A stretch of 64,000 nucleotides of DNA from Desulfobacillus sp041396245 (GTDB lineage Bacteria; Pseudomonadota; Gammaproteobacteria; Burkholderiales; Rhodocyclaceae), in NCBI GenBank assembly GCA_041396245.1, contig JAWKYW010000002.1:248001-312000 (forward strand). The letters are read 5' to 3'. The position numbers and the translations under genes were made by a program. Below the pieces are notes generated by a model that had not been told where the DNA came from, made no database searches, and saw only the letters and a program-made list of their open reading frames with translations. This document shows positions 1-7,407 of this stretch, piece by piece. Position 1 is the first letter of the stretch. The number at the start of each line of letters is the position of its first letter.

Positions 1-1
1 G

Positions 2-1324
2 CCGCTGCTGCAGCGCCTCGCCCGCCACGCCAGCACCAGCCCCTCGCCCGCCCGCCATCCGGTGCGCGCGCTGATCCTCACCCCGACGCGCGAACTCGCC
101 ATGCAGGTGCACGAAAGCGTGCAGACCTACGGCAAGCACATCCCGCTGCGCGACCTCGTCGTCTACGGCGGCGTCGACATCCGGCCGCAGACCGAAGCCT
201 TGCGCAAGGGCGTCGAAATCGTCGTCGCCACGCCGGGCCGCCTGCTCGACCACGTGCAGCAGAAGAGCGTCAACTTCAACAGCGTCGAGGTGCTGGTGCT
301 GGACGAAGCCGACCGCATGCTCGACATGGGCTTCATCCCCGACATCAAGCGCATCCTCGCCATGCTGCCGAAGGAGCGCCAGAGCCTGCTCTTCTCGGCC
401 ACCTTCTCGGAAGAGATCAAGAAGCTCGCCGACACCATGCTGCAGGCGCCGGTGCTGATCGAGGTGGCGCGCCGCAATGCCGTCACCGAGACGGTGACGC
501 ACCGCATGCACCCGGTGGACCAGGACAACAAGCGTCATCTGCTCGCCCACATCCTGAAAACCAGCAGCCTCTCCCAGGTGCTGGTCTTCGTCGGCACCAA
601 GTTCGGCGCCAGCCGCCTGGCGGTCTTTCTCGAAAAGCAGGGCATCGAGGCCACGGCGATCCATGGCGACAAGAGCCAGCAGCAGCGCACCGAGGCGCTG
701 GAAGCCTTCAAGAGCGGCAAGGCGCGCGTGCTGGTGGCCACCGACGTCGCCGCGCGCGGCCTCGACATCGACGACCTGCCGCACGTCATCAACTTCGAGC
801 TGCCGCACGTGCCGGAAGACTACGTGCACCGCATCGGCCGCACCGGCCGCGCCGGCAAGGAGGGCGACGCCACCTCGCTGGTCTGCGCCGAGGAGCGCGG
901 CAAGCTGGCCGAGATCGAGAAGCTCATCAAGCGGCCGATCGAACAGGTGATCGTGCCCGGTTTCGAGCCGGGGTCGGCCTTCTCCGGACCGGTCGAGAAG
1001 GCCCGCCGCGGACGCGGCGGCGCGGACCGTCCAGAAAAAAGCGAAGGCGGCCGGGAAAAATCCGGGGCATCCGCATCGCCGCGCCGCGAGCCGCGCAGCC
1101 GCGAGCGTGACGATGCGGGACGCGAACGGCGCGAACCGCGCCGGGTCGAGCCGGCCAGGCCGAAGCTGCCCAAGCTGGATTTCGATCCGAGCAAGCCCTA
1201 CGAATCGAGAGTCAGTGCCCAGGACACGGCGGCAGCGACGGAACCGAAGCGCCCGCAGCACCGGCCGAAGCGCCCGGTGCCGGCGCTGCTGGGCGGGCTG
1301 CCGAAGCCGGAGCAGGAACAGTAG
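2..1324 (+). CDS. rhlE: DEAD-box ATP-dependent RNA helicase, 5' end outside the window
   Basis: ATP-dependent RNA helicase of the RhlE group, expected to remodel structured RNA in the cytoplasm (RNA decay, ribosome assembly). The reading frame is open from base 2, so the start, the Q motif and the Walker A motif lie upstream of the window. Visible motifs in order are PTRELA, TPGRLLDH, the DEAD box LDEADRMLDMGF, the SAT motif, and in the second RecA domain ATDVAARGLDID and HRIGRTGRAG. The last 110 residues or so form an Arg/Lys/Pro-rich tail, typical of RhlE and likely RNA-binding. The TAG stop at 1322 is the TAG of a GTAGGTC repeat unit, so the repeat array begins inside the gene end. RhlE rather than another DEAD-box class is judged from the motif context and the basic tail. 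Confidence 0.9.
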   Translation, partial: PLLQRLARHASTSPSPARHPVRALILTPTRELAMQVHESVQTYGKHIPLRDLVVYGGVDIRPQTEALRKGVEIVVATPGRLLDHVQQKSVNFNSVEVLVLDEADRMLDMGFIPDIKRILAMLPKERQSLLFSATFSEEIKKLADTMLQAPVLIEVARRNAVTETVTHRMHPVDQDNKRHLLAHILKTSSLSQVLVFVGTKFGASRLAVFLEKQGIEATAIHGDKSQQQRTEALEAFKSGKARVLVATDVAARGLDIDDLPHVINFELPHVPEDYVHRIGRTGRAGKEGDATSLVCAEERGKLAEIEKLIKRPIEQVIVPGFEPGSAFSGPVEKARRGRGGADRPEKSEGGREKSGASASPRREPRSRERDDAGRERREPRRVEPARPKLPKLDFDPSKPYESRVSAQDTAAATEPKRPQHRPKRPVPALLGGLPKPEQEQ

Positions 1325-1610
1325 GTCTGGCTTCGGCCCGCCTCGGCGCACGAGCTACTGCTGCTGTCGGCCTGAAGGCCGACCTGCGGAGCGCCCCCGG
1401 TAGGTCGGGCTTCAGCCCGACAAGCAACCGCCCAAGTCGGCCTGAAGGCCGACCTACGGAGCGCCCACAGGTAGGTCGGGCTTCAGCCCGACAAACAACC
1501 GCCCAAGTCGGCCTGAAGGCCGACCTACGGAGCGCCAACCGGTAGGTCGGGCTTCAGCCCGACAAACAACCGCCCAAGTCGGCCTGAAGGCCGACCTGCG
1601 ACAAACCGAG
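1325..1610. repeat. Tandem palindromic repeat array, 71-bp period
   Basis: The gap between rhlE and fpr is filled with two alternating palindromes, TCGGGCTTCAGCCCGA and TCGGCCTGAAGGCCGA. Three near-identical 71-bp direct units begin at 1400, 1471 and 1542; each is one palindrome, a short CAAnCAACCGCCCAA spacer, the second palindrome and a CTACGGAGCGCC linker. A degenerate unit precedes them at about 1322-1390. Transcribed in either direction these would form strings of stable hairpins, so a role in transcript end protection or termination is possible. The same palindromes recur at 13.0, 16.2, 17.2, 31.2 and 47.1 kb. Confidence 0.95.
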
Positions 1611-1620
1611 CGGAGAACGC

Positions 1621-2364
1621 ATGGCACAGTGGGTTGAAGGCCGCGTGACCGAGCGCATCGACTGGAGCGATCGCCTGCACTCGCTGCGCGTCGAGGCCGC
1701 CATCGAGCCGTTCAAGGCCGGCCAGTTCACCAAGCTCGGCCTCGACATCGGCGGCGAGACCGTCGGCCGCCCCTACTCCATCGTCAGCGCCCCGCACGAG
1801 CCCGTACTCGAGTTCTATTTCTCCAACGTGCCCGAAGGCCCGCTCTCGCCGCGCCTGGCGCAACTCGGCGCGGGCGACGCCGTGCAGGTGGCGCCGAAAC
1901 CGAACGGCTTCCTCGTCCTCGACGAGGTGCCGCCCTCGATCCACCTGTGGCTGCTGTCGACCGGCACCGGCCTCGGCCCCTTCCTCTCCATCCTCAAGAC
2001 CGCGGAACCGTGGCAGCGCTTCCAGCGCGTGATCCTGGTGCACGCCGCGCGCGCGGCGGCGGAGCTCACCTACCGCCGCGCCATCGCCCGCATCATGGAA
2101 GCCGAGCCGAAACGCTTCACCTACATCCCCTTCCTCAGCCGCGAGCGGGCCGACTTCGCCCTGTCCGGCCGCATCCCTTCCGCCATCGCCGACGGACGGC
2201 TCGAGGCGCGCGCCGCCCTCGCGCTCGACCCCGCCCTCGCCCACGTCATGCTCTGCGGCAATCCGGCGATGGTGGAGGACGCCACGGCGGCGCTCGCCGC
2301 GCGCGGCTTCAGCAAGCACCGGCGCAAGGCGCCGGGACAGATCAGCATGGAAACCTACTGGTAG
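1621..2364 (+). CDS. fpr: Ferredoxin--NADP+ reductase
   Basis: FAD-dependent reductase of 247 residues that passes electrons between NADP(H) and ferredoxin or flavodoxin in the cytoplasm. The N-terminal FAD domain holds the RPYSIVSAP motif (about residues 50-58), which binds the flavin. The C-terminal half has the nucleotide-binding STGTGLGPFLSIL motif and the LCGNPAMVED segment, and the chain ends in a C-terminal aromatic (METYW) of the bacterial Fpr type. The start at 1621 is supported by a GGAG about 7 bases upstream. It lies directly after the repeat array and 11 bases before the next small gene. With the 2-oxoacid:ferredoxin oxidoreductases at 24-34 kb it gives a plausible ferredoxin to NADPH link, though nothing in the sequence proves that pairing. 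Confidence 0.9.
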   Translation: MAQWVEGRVTERIDWSDRLHSLRVEAAIEPFKAGQFTKLGLDIGGETVGRPYSIVSAPHEPVLEFYFSNVPEGPLSPRLAQLGAGDAVQVAPKPNGFLVLDEVPPSIHLWLLSTGTGLGPFLSILKTAEPWQRFQRVILVHAARAAAELTYRRAIARIMEAEPKRFTYIPFLSRERADFALSGRIPSAIADGRLEARAALALDPALAHVMLCGNPAMVEDATAALAARGFSKHRRKAPGQISMETYW

Positions 2365-2375
2365 GCCGCGCGGCG

Positions 2376-2852
2376 ATGCGGCTCGTCTGGTTCCTCGGCG
2401 GCGCCTCGCTCATCCTTTTCGCCGTCCTCGCCGGCTACCTCGCCCCGCTCGAGCCCGGCATCCTGCACCTGCAATTCGCCTTCACCCCGCGCGCCTTCGG
2501 CACGGTGATCCACCTCTGGTCGGCGGACGACCTGGCCCGCTACCGGGCGCACTTCCCCGGCGATTTCCTGCTGCTGGCCTGCTACGCCGCCTTCGGCCAC
2601 CGCTTCGCGCGGCACTCCGGCCTGTTCGCGCGGCGGGCGCCGGCGGCGCGCGCGGCCGCAGCCTGGCTGCTGCCCGCGGCGGCCCTGTGCGACGCCGTCG
2701 AAAACGCCTTCCACCTGTGGCTGACCGCGGCGCCGCGCTTCGATGCGGCGCCGGCCTACGCTCTCTCCGCGCTGGCCGCCGCCGCGAAGTGGGCGCTGCT
2801 GATCGCCTTCGCGGCCGCCGTCCTGCATGCCCTGGCCGGGCGCAGGAAATAG
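2376..2852 (+). CDS. Small integral membrane protein, unknown function
   Basis: A 158-residue protein starting 11 bases after fpr, probably co-transcribed with it. I do not recognise the family. There is a hydrophobic segment at the extreme N-terminus (about residues 4-24), further hydrophobic stretches around 60-73 and 90-107 and a last one around 130-152, so three or four membrane spans are likely. It has many Ala and Arg residues and no obvious catalytic motif or cysteine pair. The stop codon lies three bases before the target duplication of the IS4-type element, so the insertion spared the gene but separated it from whatever originally followed. The GC-rich codon use matches the neighbours. 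Confidence 0.6.
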   Translation: MRLVWFLGGASLILFAVLAGYLAPLEPGILHLQFAFTPRAFGTVIHLWSADDLARYRAHFPGDFLLLACYAAFGHRFARHSGLFARRAPAARAAAAWLLPAAALCDAVENAFHLWLTAAPRFDAAPAYALSALAAAAKWALLIAFAAAVLHALAGRRK

Positions 2853-2862
2853 TCATGTGCAA

Positions 2863-4195
2863 TCACATCTGTCCGGTAGATTTCAGAACAAAAACATCTG
2901 GTTATCCACGAGGTGGTCGTCGAAATTCAATACTGCGCTGGCAACCAGTTGATCGATTGGGATTTTCTCGAACATATTGACCTCGAAAATGTTCAGCAGG
3001 AGCTGTGGCGAAGCGGGGAGGTTCAGTCGCTTGCGCGCGATGATGACGATGAGATAGACGCAGACGGCGATCCAGATTTGCGACTTGACGGCGTTGAGGG
3101 AGTTGCCGAAGAAATGCTTGATCGACAGGTTCTGCTTGATCCACTTGAAAAAGGTTTCGACCTGCCAGCGCTTGCGATAAATCTCGGCGATGGTGAGCGC
3201 CGGCAGATCGAAGCGATTGGTCAGGAAGACGAGGAACTTGTCGGTTTCGGGATCGCGGAAGGATACGCGGCGCAAGCGGTCGGGGTAGGCGAGTTTCGAT
3301 TTCGGTGTGGCGAGCAGGATGCTCTGATCGCTGCGCAGACCCGTCGATTTGTCGACCTCGCGCGAGGCGACCCAGGTGTAGCGCAGATTGTCCTTGGCAC
3401 GGATGACGAAGGAGACTTGGCGTTGATGCAGCGATTGCAGCCTGGCGAAATCGAGGTAGCCGCGGTCGACGACGGCGATCGCGCCCGCCGGCCAGTGGAT
3501 CAGGTCGAGCACATTGACGTCGTGCACCTTGCCGGTCGTGATATGGACGAAAACGGGAATGGCGCCACGCAGATCGACAATGGTGTGGGCCTTGACGGCC
3601 GCCTTGGTCGAGCGGAAGTCCGCCCACGGGAACAGCGTCAGACACAGATCGATGGTCGTCGAATCCAGCGCGTAGAGTGGTTCCTTCAGACCCAGACCGA
3701 CGTCCTCGTCCTGATGCAGTTCGACCGCGATGGCAATCAAGCGATGGCCGAGCGCCTCGAACAATCGCCAGTCGCGCCGCTCGTTGGCATCGGCCAGGGT
3801 GGAGCGGGATATCCTGCCGCGAATTCCGATGTGGTAGAGCTTGGCTCGCTGCGAGTTCAGGCAAGCCACCAGATCGCGCAAGCCCTCGCGCCGGGTGAGT
3901 TGGGAATAGGCGATGCAGATGAAATGGTTCCAGGCCGAGAAGTGCCTGATCCCGCGGTTCGACGCAAAGCGATCGACCAGATGCTCGAAGTGGCCGAAAG
4001 GCACAAATCCCAACAGCTGCGCGAAAACCGACTGGCCGCGATTCATGGCGTTGCCTCGTTTGCCGGGAAAACCGGCAACGATACGGGGCAAAAACCGCTT
4101 GCGATTTCAAATCGTCGGAATCGAGCATCACGTCAAAATCCGCGCCATTATTGGGTTGCAGCCAAGTGACACCAAAAACTACCGGACAGATGTGA
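2863..4195 (-). mobile_element. Complete IS4-type insertion sequence (1333 bp)
   Basis: Both ends carry the inverted repeat TCACATCTGTCCGGTAG reading inwards (left from 2863, right ending at 4195). The element is flanked by a perfect 7-bp direct repeat TGTGCAA at 2856-2862 and 4196-4202, the target-site duplication. One transposase gene fills the element on the minus strand. The intact ends, intact gene and perfect duplication indicate a recent insertion. The host site is the gap between a small membrane protein gene and the diguanylate cyclase gene. A 7-8 bp duplication and the DUF4372-like transposase N-terminus fit the ISPepr1-like branch of the IS4 family; this subgroup assignment is inferred. 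Confidence 0.93.
2883..4046 (-). CDS. IS4 family transposase
   Basis: DDE transposase of 387 residues that would cut and join the element ends. The N-terminus (MNRGQSVFAQLLGFVPFGHF) matches the DUF4372 domain found in this IS4 branch. Catalytic segments visible are DSTTIDL (first Asp), VVDRGYLDF (second Asp) and the IS4 signature YRKRWQVETFFKWIKQNL containing the Glu. The start at 4046 has GAGG about 7 bases upstream; an in-frame start 45 bases further up lacks such support. The frame is intact from end to end and the stop is 20 bases inside the left terminal repeat, so the element is probably still active. Confidence 0.93.
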   Translation of the reverse strand: MNRGQSVFAQLLGFVPFGHFEHLVDRFASNRGIRHFSAWNHFICIAYSQLTRREGLRDLVACLNSQRAKLYHIGIRGRISRSTLADANERRDWRLFEALGHRLIAIAVELHQDEDVGLGLKEPLYALDSTTIDLCLTLFPWADFRSTKAAVKAHTIVDLRGAIPVFVHITTGKVHDVNVLDLIHWPAGAIAVVDRGYLDFARLQSLHQRQVSFVIRAKDNLRYTWVASREVDKSTGLRSDQSILLATPKSKLAYPDRLRRVSFRDPETDKFLVFLTNRFDLPALTIAEIYRKRWQVETFFKWIKQNLSIKHFFGNSLNAVKSQIWIAVCVYLIVIIARKRLNLPASPQLLLNIFEVNMFEKIPIDQLVASAVLNFDDHLVDNQMFLF

Positions 4196-4295
4196 TGTGC
4201 AATAACGACGGTCATGCGCTTATTCCTTTCGTCGACCAAAGGTGGGGGAAATTGGCTCTTGTCCCTTTTTCATTTCGCCAAGAAGCGAAACGCCG

Positions 4296-5522
4296 ATGAC
4301 ACTCTCCCCGAACATCGAACTGCTCGGCAGGAAGGCCGGCGGCCTGCAATTCGGCGCGCTGGCGCGCGAGGAGCTGTCCTGGCTGCTGCTGCCGGACCGC
4401 CATCCGCCGCTGCTCGAAGCGCAGCGGGCGGACATGCTGCTCTCGCGCACCAAGCTGGTCGCCGCGCTGTTCGCCCTGCTGACCCCGCTGTGGGGCGTCT
4501 TCGACTTCCTGTTCTTTCCGGAGGCGCTGGCCCGGGGGCTGCTCGTCGGCCGCGTGCTGGCGACGCTGGCCTTCGTCGCGCTCCTGGCGCTCTTCAACGA
4601 CCCGGCCGGACGCGCCGGCCACGCACGCCTGGCGCTGCTGCTGCTGTTCTCCGTGCCGAGCCTGTTCTTCCTCCATTCGGCCGTCCTGCTGGAGCAGCAT
4701 GCGCTCGCCGGCATGGCCCGGGCGCTGGCGGCGACCCACGCCTTCCTGCCCTTCCTGGTGCTGGCGGGGCTGTCGATCTTTCCGCTGACGGCGCTGGAGG
4801 CGGCGCTGCTGGCGCTGCCGATCCTCGTGGCGAAGGCGGGCGCCGGCCTGCTCGTCTGGCCCGACGTCGACTGGCCGCAGGCGCTCGGCGCGTTCTGGCT
4901 GCTGCTGCTGATCGGCGCGGTGGCGACGCTGGCGAGCATGAGCCAGCTCGCCTTCATCATCGCCCTGATCCGCAACGCCATCCGCGACCGGCTCACCGGC
5001 GCCTTCTCGCGCCAGGGCGGCAGCGAGCTGCTGGCGCTGCTGTTCGGCCAGTCCGTGCGCAACGAGGCGCCGCTGGCGGTCGTGTTCATCGACCTCGACC
5101 ACTTCAAGCGCATCAACGACGAGCACGGCCACGATGCGGGCGACCGCGCACTGGCCGAGGCGGCACGGAACATGGCGGGGCAGTTGCGCGCCGTCGACAT
5201 CCTCGCGCGCTGGGGCGGCGAGGAATTCGTCATCGCCATGCCGAACGCCACCGCCGCGAAGGCCGCGGTGGCGCTGGGCCGGCTGCACGCCGGCGGCTTC
5301 GGCGAGCGGCCGGAGGGCGGCCCGCTCACGGCCAGCATCGGCATCGCCGAGCGCCTCGAGGATCAGGCCGACGACTGGAACATGCTGGTGGAGCTGGCCG
5401 ACGCGCGCATGTACGAGGCCAAGCAGGCCGGCCGCAACCGCATCGTCACCCGCCCCGCGGCAGCGGCAGCGGCGGCGGCGAGCGGCCAGCCCCCACCGGA
5501 AGGCCGGAAGAACTTAGAATAG
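4296..5522 (+). CDS. Membrane-bound diguanylate cyclase (GGDEF)
   Basis: Predicted to make cyclic di-GMP from two GTP at the inner membrane. The 408-residue chain has an N-terminal half with about six hydrophobic spans (residues ~50-230) of no recognised sensor family, then a GGDEF domain from about residue 230. The catalytic loop reads GGEEF, preceded by the metal-binding VVFIDLDHFKRIND segment. An RxxD inhibitory site (RAVD) sits exactly five residues before GGEEF, so product inhibition is likely. The C-terminal tail is a low-complexity Ala run. The ATG at 4296 is chosen because the upstream in-frame codons run through the IS-flanking gap; no strong ribosome-binding site is visible. The IS4 element ends 100 bases upstream and may alter its promoter. 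Confidence 0.88.
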   Translation: MTLSPNIELLGRKAGGLQFGALAREELSWLLLPDRHPPLLEAQRADMLLSRTKLVAALFALLTPLWGVFDFLFFPEALARGLLVGRVLATLAFVALLALFNDPAGRAGHARLALLLLFSVPSLFFLHSAVLLEQHALAGMARALAATHAFLPFLVLAGLSIFPLTALEAALLALPILVAKAGAGLLVWPDVDWPQALGAFWLLLLIGAVATLASMSQLAFIIALIRNAIRDRLTGAFSRQGGSELLALLFGQSVRNEAPLAVVFIDLDHFKRINDEHGHDAGDRALAEAARNMAGQLRAVDILARWGGEEFVIAMPNATAAKAAVALGRLHAGGFGERPEGGPLTASIGIAERLEDQADDWNMLVELADARMYEAKQAGRNRIVTRPAAAAAAAASGQPPPEGRKNLE

Positions 5523-5639
5523 GCGACGGCAAGCGCGGAAAGCGGCGGAACCGGGAGCATTCGGCCCTTCGCCGCCGCCCCGCACCGGCCGCGGAGCGCG
5601 CAGCGGCACCCATTCCATTCCCTGATCGGAGGCAACACC

Positions 5640-5843
5640 TTGGCAAAACCCAACTACCAGTTCGAAAAGCGCCAGAGAGACCTGGCGAAGAAGCGCAAGC
5701 AGGAAGAGAAGCGCCAGCAGAAACTCGCCGCCAGGGCCGGCGGCGCGGGCGGCGATCCTGCCGCGGCGACGCCGCCCGAAGCCGGGGCCGACGATAACGT
5801 CGTTGCCACCACAACCCCGGAAGGCGGTGCCCGGGGGCAGTGA
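5640..5843 (+). CDS. Small basic protein, conserved hypothetical
   Basis: A 67-residue protein whose first 35 residues are strongly Lys/Arg/Glu rich (begins MAKPNYQFEKRQRDLAKKRK), likely one long charged helix, followed by an Ala/Pro-rich tail. The start is TTG at 5640, preceded at ideal distance by GGAGG. I recall this N-terminal pattern as a recurring short protein of betaproteobacteria without assigned function; a nucleic-acid or ribosome contact is possible from the charge but unproven. It lies 117 bases after the diguanylate cyclase and converges on pntB. Confidence 0.65.
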   Translation: MAKPNYQFEKRQRDLAKKRKQEEKRQQKLAARAGGAGGDPAAATPPEAGADDNVVATTTPEGGARGQ

Positions 5844-5891
5844 GCCGCCTCGCCGCCGCGGGAGGTGCGGCGCGCGGCAAAGGCGCGTCGG

Positions 5892-7301
5892 TCAGGCCTT
5901 CAGCGCCGCCAGCACCTCGTCGAGCATCTTCTTCGCATCGCCGAACAGCATGCGATTGTTGTCCTTGTAGAAGAGCGGGTTGTCGACGCCGGCGTAGCCG
6001 GAGGCCATCGAGCGCTTCATGACGATGGAGGTCTTCGCCTTCCACACCTCCAGCACCGGCATGCCGGCGATGGGGCTGCCCGGGTCTTCCTGGGCGGAGG
6101 GATTCACGATGTCGTTGGCGCCGATCACCATGGCGACGTCGGTGTCGGGGAAGTCCTCGTTGATCTCGTCCATCTCCAGCACGATGTCGTAGGGCACCTT
6201 CGCTTCGGCCAGCAGCACGTTCATGTGGCCGGGCATGCGGCCGGCCACCGGATGGATGCCGAAGCGGACGTTGACGCCCTTCTCGCGCAGGTGTTTCGTG
6301 ATCTCGAACACCGTGTGCTGCGCCTGCGCCACCGCCATGCCGTAGCCCGGCACGATGATGACGTTCTTCGATTCGCGCAGCAGTTCCGCCGTCTCCGCCG
6401 CGCTGACGGGACTGACTTCTCCGGCCGGCTGCTCGCCGGCCTTGGCCGCCGGCGCGCCGCCGCCGGTGCCGAAGCCGCCGGCGATGACGCTGATGAAGTT
6501 GCGGTTCATGGCGCGGCACATGATGTAGGAGAGGATGGCGCCGGAGGAGCCCACCAGCGCGCCGGTGACGATGAGGAGGTCGTTCGACAGCATGAAACCG
6601 GTGGCCGCCGCCGCCCAGCCGGAGTAGCTGTTGAGCATCGACACCACCACCGGCATGTCGGCGCCGCCGATGGCCATCACCATGTGGATGCCGAACAGCA
6701 GCGAGATCACCGTCATCACGATCAGCGGCGTCATGCCGGCCTCGATCGACGGCGCGGCGACGAACTCGCGGCCGAACCAGAGCACCACCAGCAGGCCGGC
6801 CAGGTTGAGCCAGTGGCGGCCCGGCAGCAGCAGCGGCTTGCCGCCGATCTTGCCGGAGAGCTTGCCGAAGGCGATCAGCGAGCCGGAGAAGGTCACCGCG
6901 CCGATGAGGATGCCGACGTAGATTTCGATCTCGTGGATGGCCTTCTCGGCGCCGGCGTAGGCGATCGAGGTGTCGACGTAGCTGGCGTAGCCGACCAGGC
7001 AGGCGGCGAGGCCGACCAGGCTGTGCATGATGGCCACCAGCTCCGGCATCTGCGTCATCTTCACGGCGCGCGCGGCGTAGAGGCCGATGCTGCCGCCCGC
7101 CACCATCGCCGCGACGATCCAGGGGATGCCGGCGGCGGCGACGCGCGGGCCCAGCACCGTGGCCAGCACGGCGATGGCCATGCCGACGATGCCGTAGAGG
7201 TTGCCGCGGCGCGAGCTCTCCGGGTTGGAGAGGCCGCCGAGGCTGAGGATGAAGAGGATGGTGGCGCCGAGGTATGCGACGGTGGTCAGGCTTGAGGTCA
7301 T
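5892..7301 (-). CDS. pntB: NAD(P) transhydrogenase subunit beta
   Basis: Beta subunit of the proton-pumping transhydrogenase, which moves hydride between NADH and NADP+ driven by the proton gradient. At 469 residues it has the usual length: about nine membrane spans (residues 5-260), then the NADP(H)-binding domain III with the GYGMAVAQAQ fingerprint, GANDIVNPSAQEDPGSPIAGMPVL and the closing SMASGYAGVDNPLFY segment. Between them is a short Ala/Glu linker, part of which is encoded by the word GGGACTGACTTC read on the other strand. It is downstream of pntA with a 106-base gap that holds a C/G-rich repeat, and was probably transcribed with it. Confidence 0.96.
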   Translation of the reverse strand: MTSSLTTVAYLGATILFILSLGGLSNPESSRRGNLYGIVGMAIAVLATVLGPRVAAAGIPWIVAAMVAGGSIGLYAARAVKMTQMPELVAIMHSLVGLAACLVGYASYVDTSIAYAGAEKAIHEIEIYVGILIGAVTFSGSLIAFGKLSGKIGGKPLLLPGRHWLNLAGLLVVLWFGREFVAAPSIEAGMTPLIVMTVISLLFGIHMVMAIGGADMPVVVSMLNSYSGWAAAATGFMLSNDLLIVTGALVGSSGAILSYIMCRAMNRNFISVIAGGFGTGGGAPAAKAGEQPAGEVSPVSAAETAELLRESKNVIIVPGYGMAVAQAQHTVFEITKHLREKGVNVRFGIHPVAGRMPGHMNVLLAEAKVPYDIVLEMDEINEDFPDTDVAMVIGANDIVNPSAQEDPGSPIAGMPVLEVWKAKTSIVMKRSMASGYAGVDNPLFYKDNNRMLFGDAKKMLDEVLAALKA

Positions 7302-7372
7302 AGGTATGTTTCTCCGAAGGGCCGCCCCGAGGAGAAACGGCCACGAATCATGGAGCGCAGCGAACCGAAGTC

Positions 7373-7404
7373 ACCCCCCTTCGCGGAAGGGGGGGCGGGG
7401 GGGA
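7373..7404. repeat. C/G-tract hairpin repeat between pntA and pntB
   Basis: A run of C followed by TTCGCGGAA and a run of G forms a short strong hairpin. Equivalent C-tract / AAA or GCAAA / G-tract repeats occur at 24302-24357, 24411-24456 and 29631-29736. This is a dispersed intergenic repeat type; here it is inside the pnt operon, where it could reduce pntB transcript relative to pntA. Confidence 0.7.
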
Positions 7405-7407
7405 TGC

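Noticed and set aside
1400..1610. Regular repeats with near-constant spacing, as in a CRISPR array
   Set aside because: The spacers are identical, not unique, repeats are two palindromes, and no cas genes are near.
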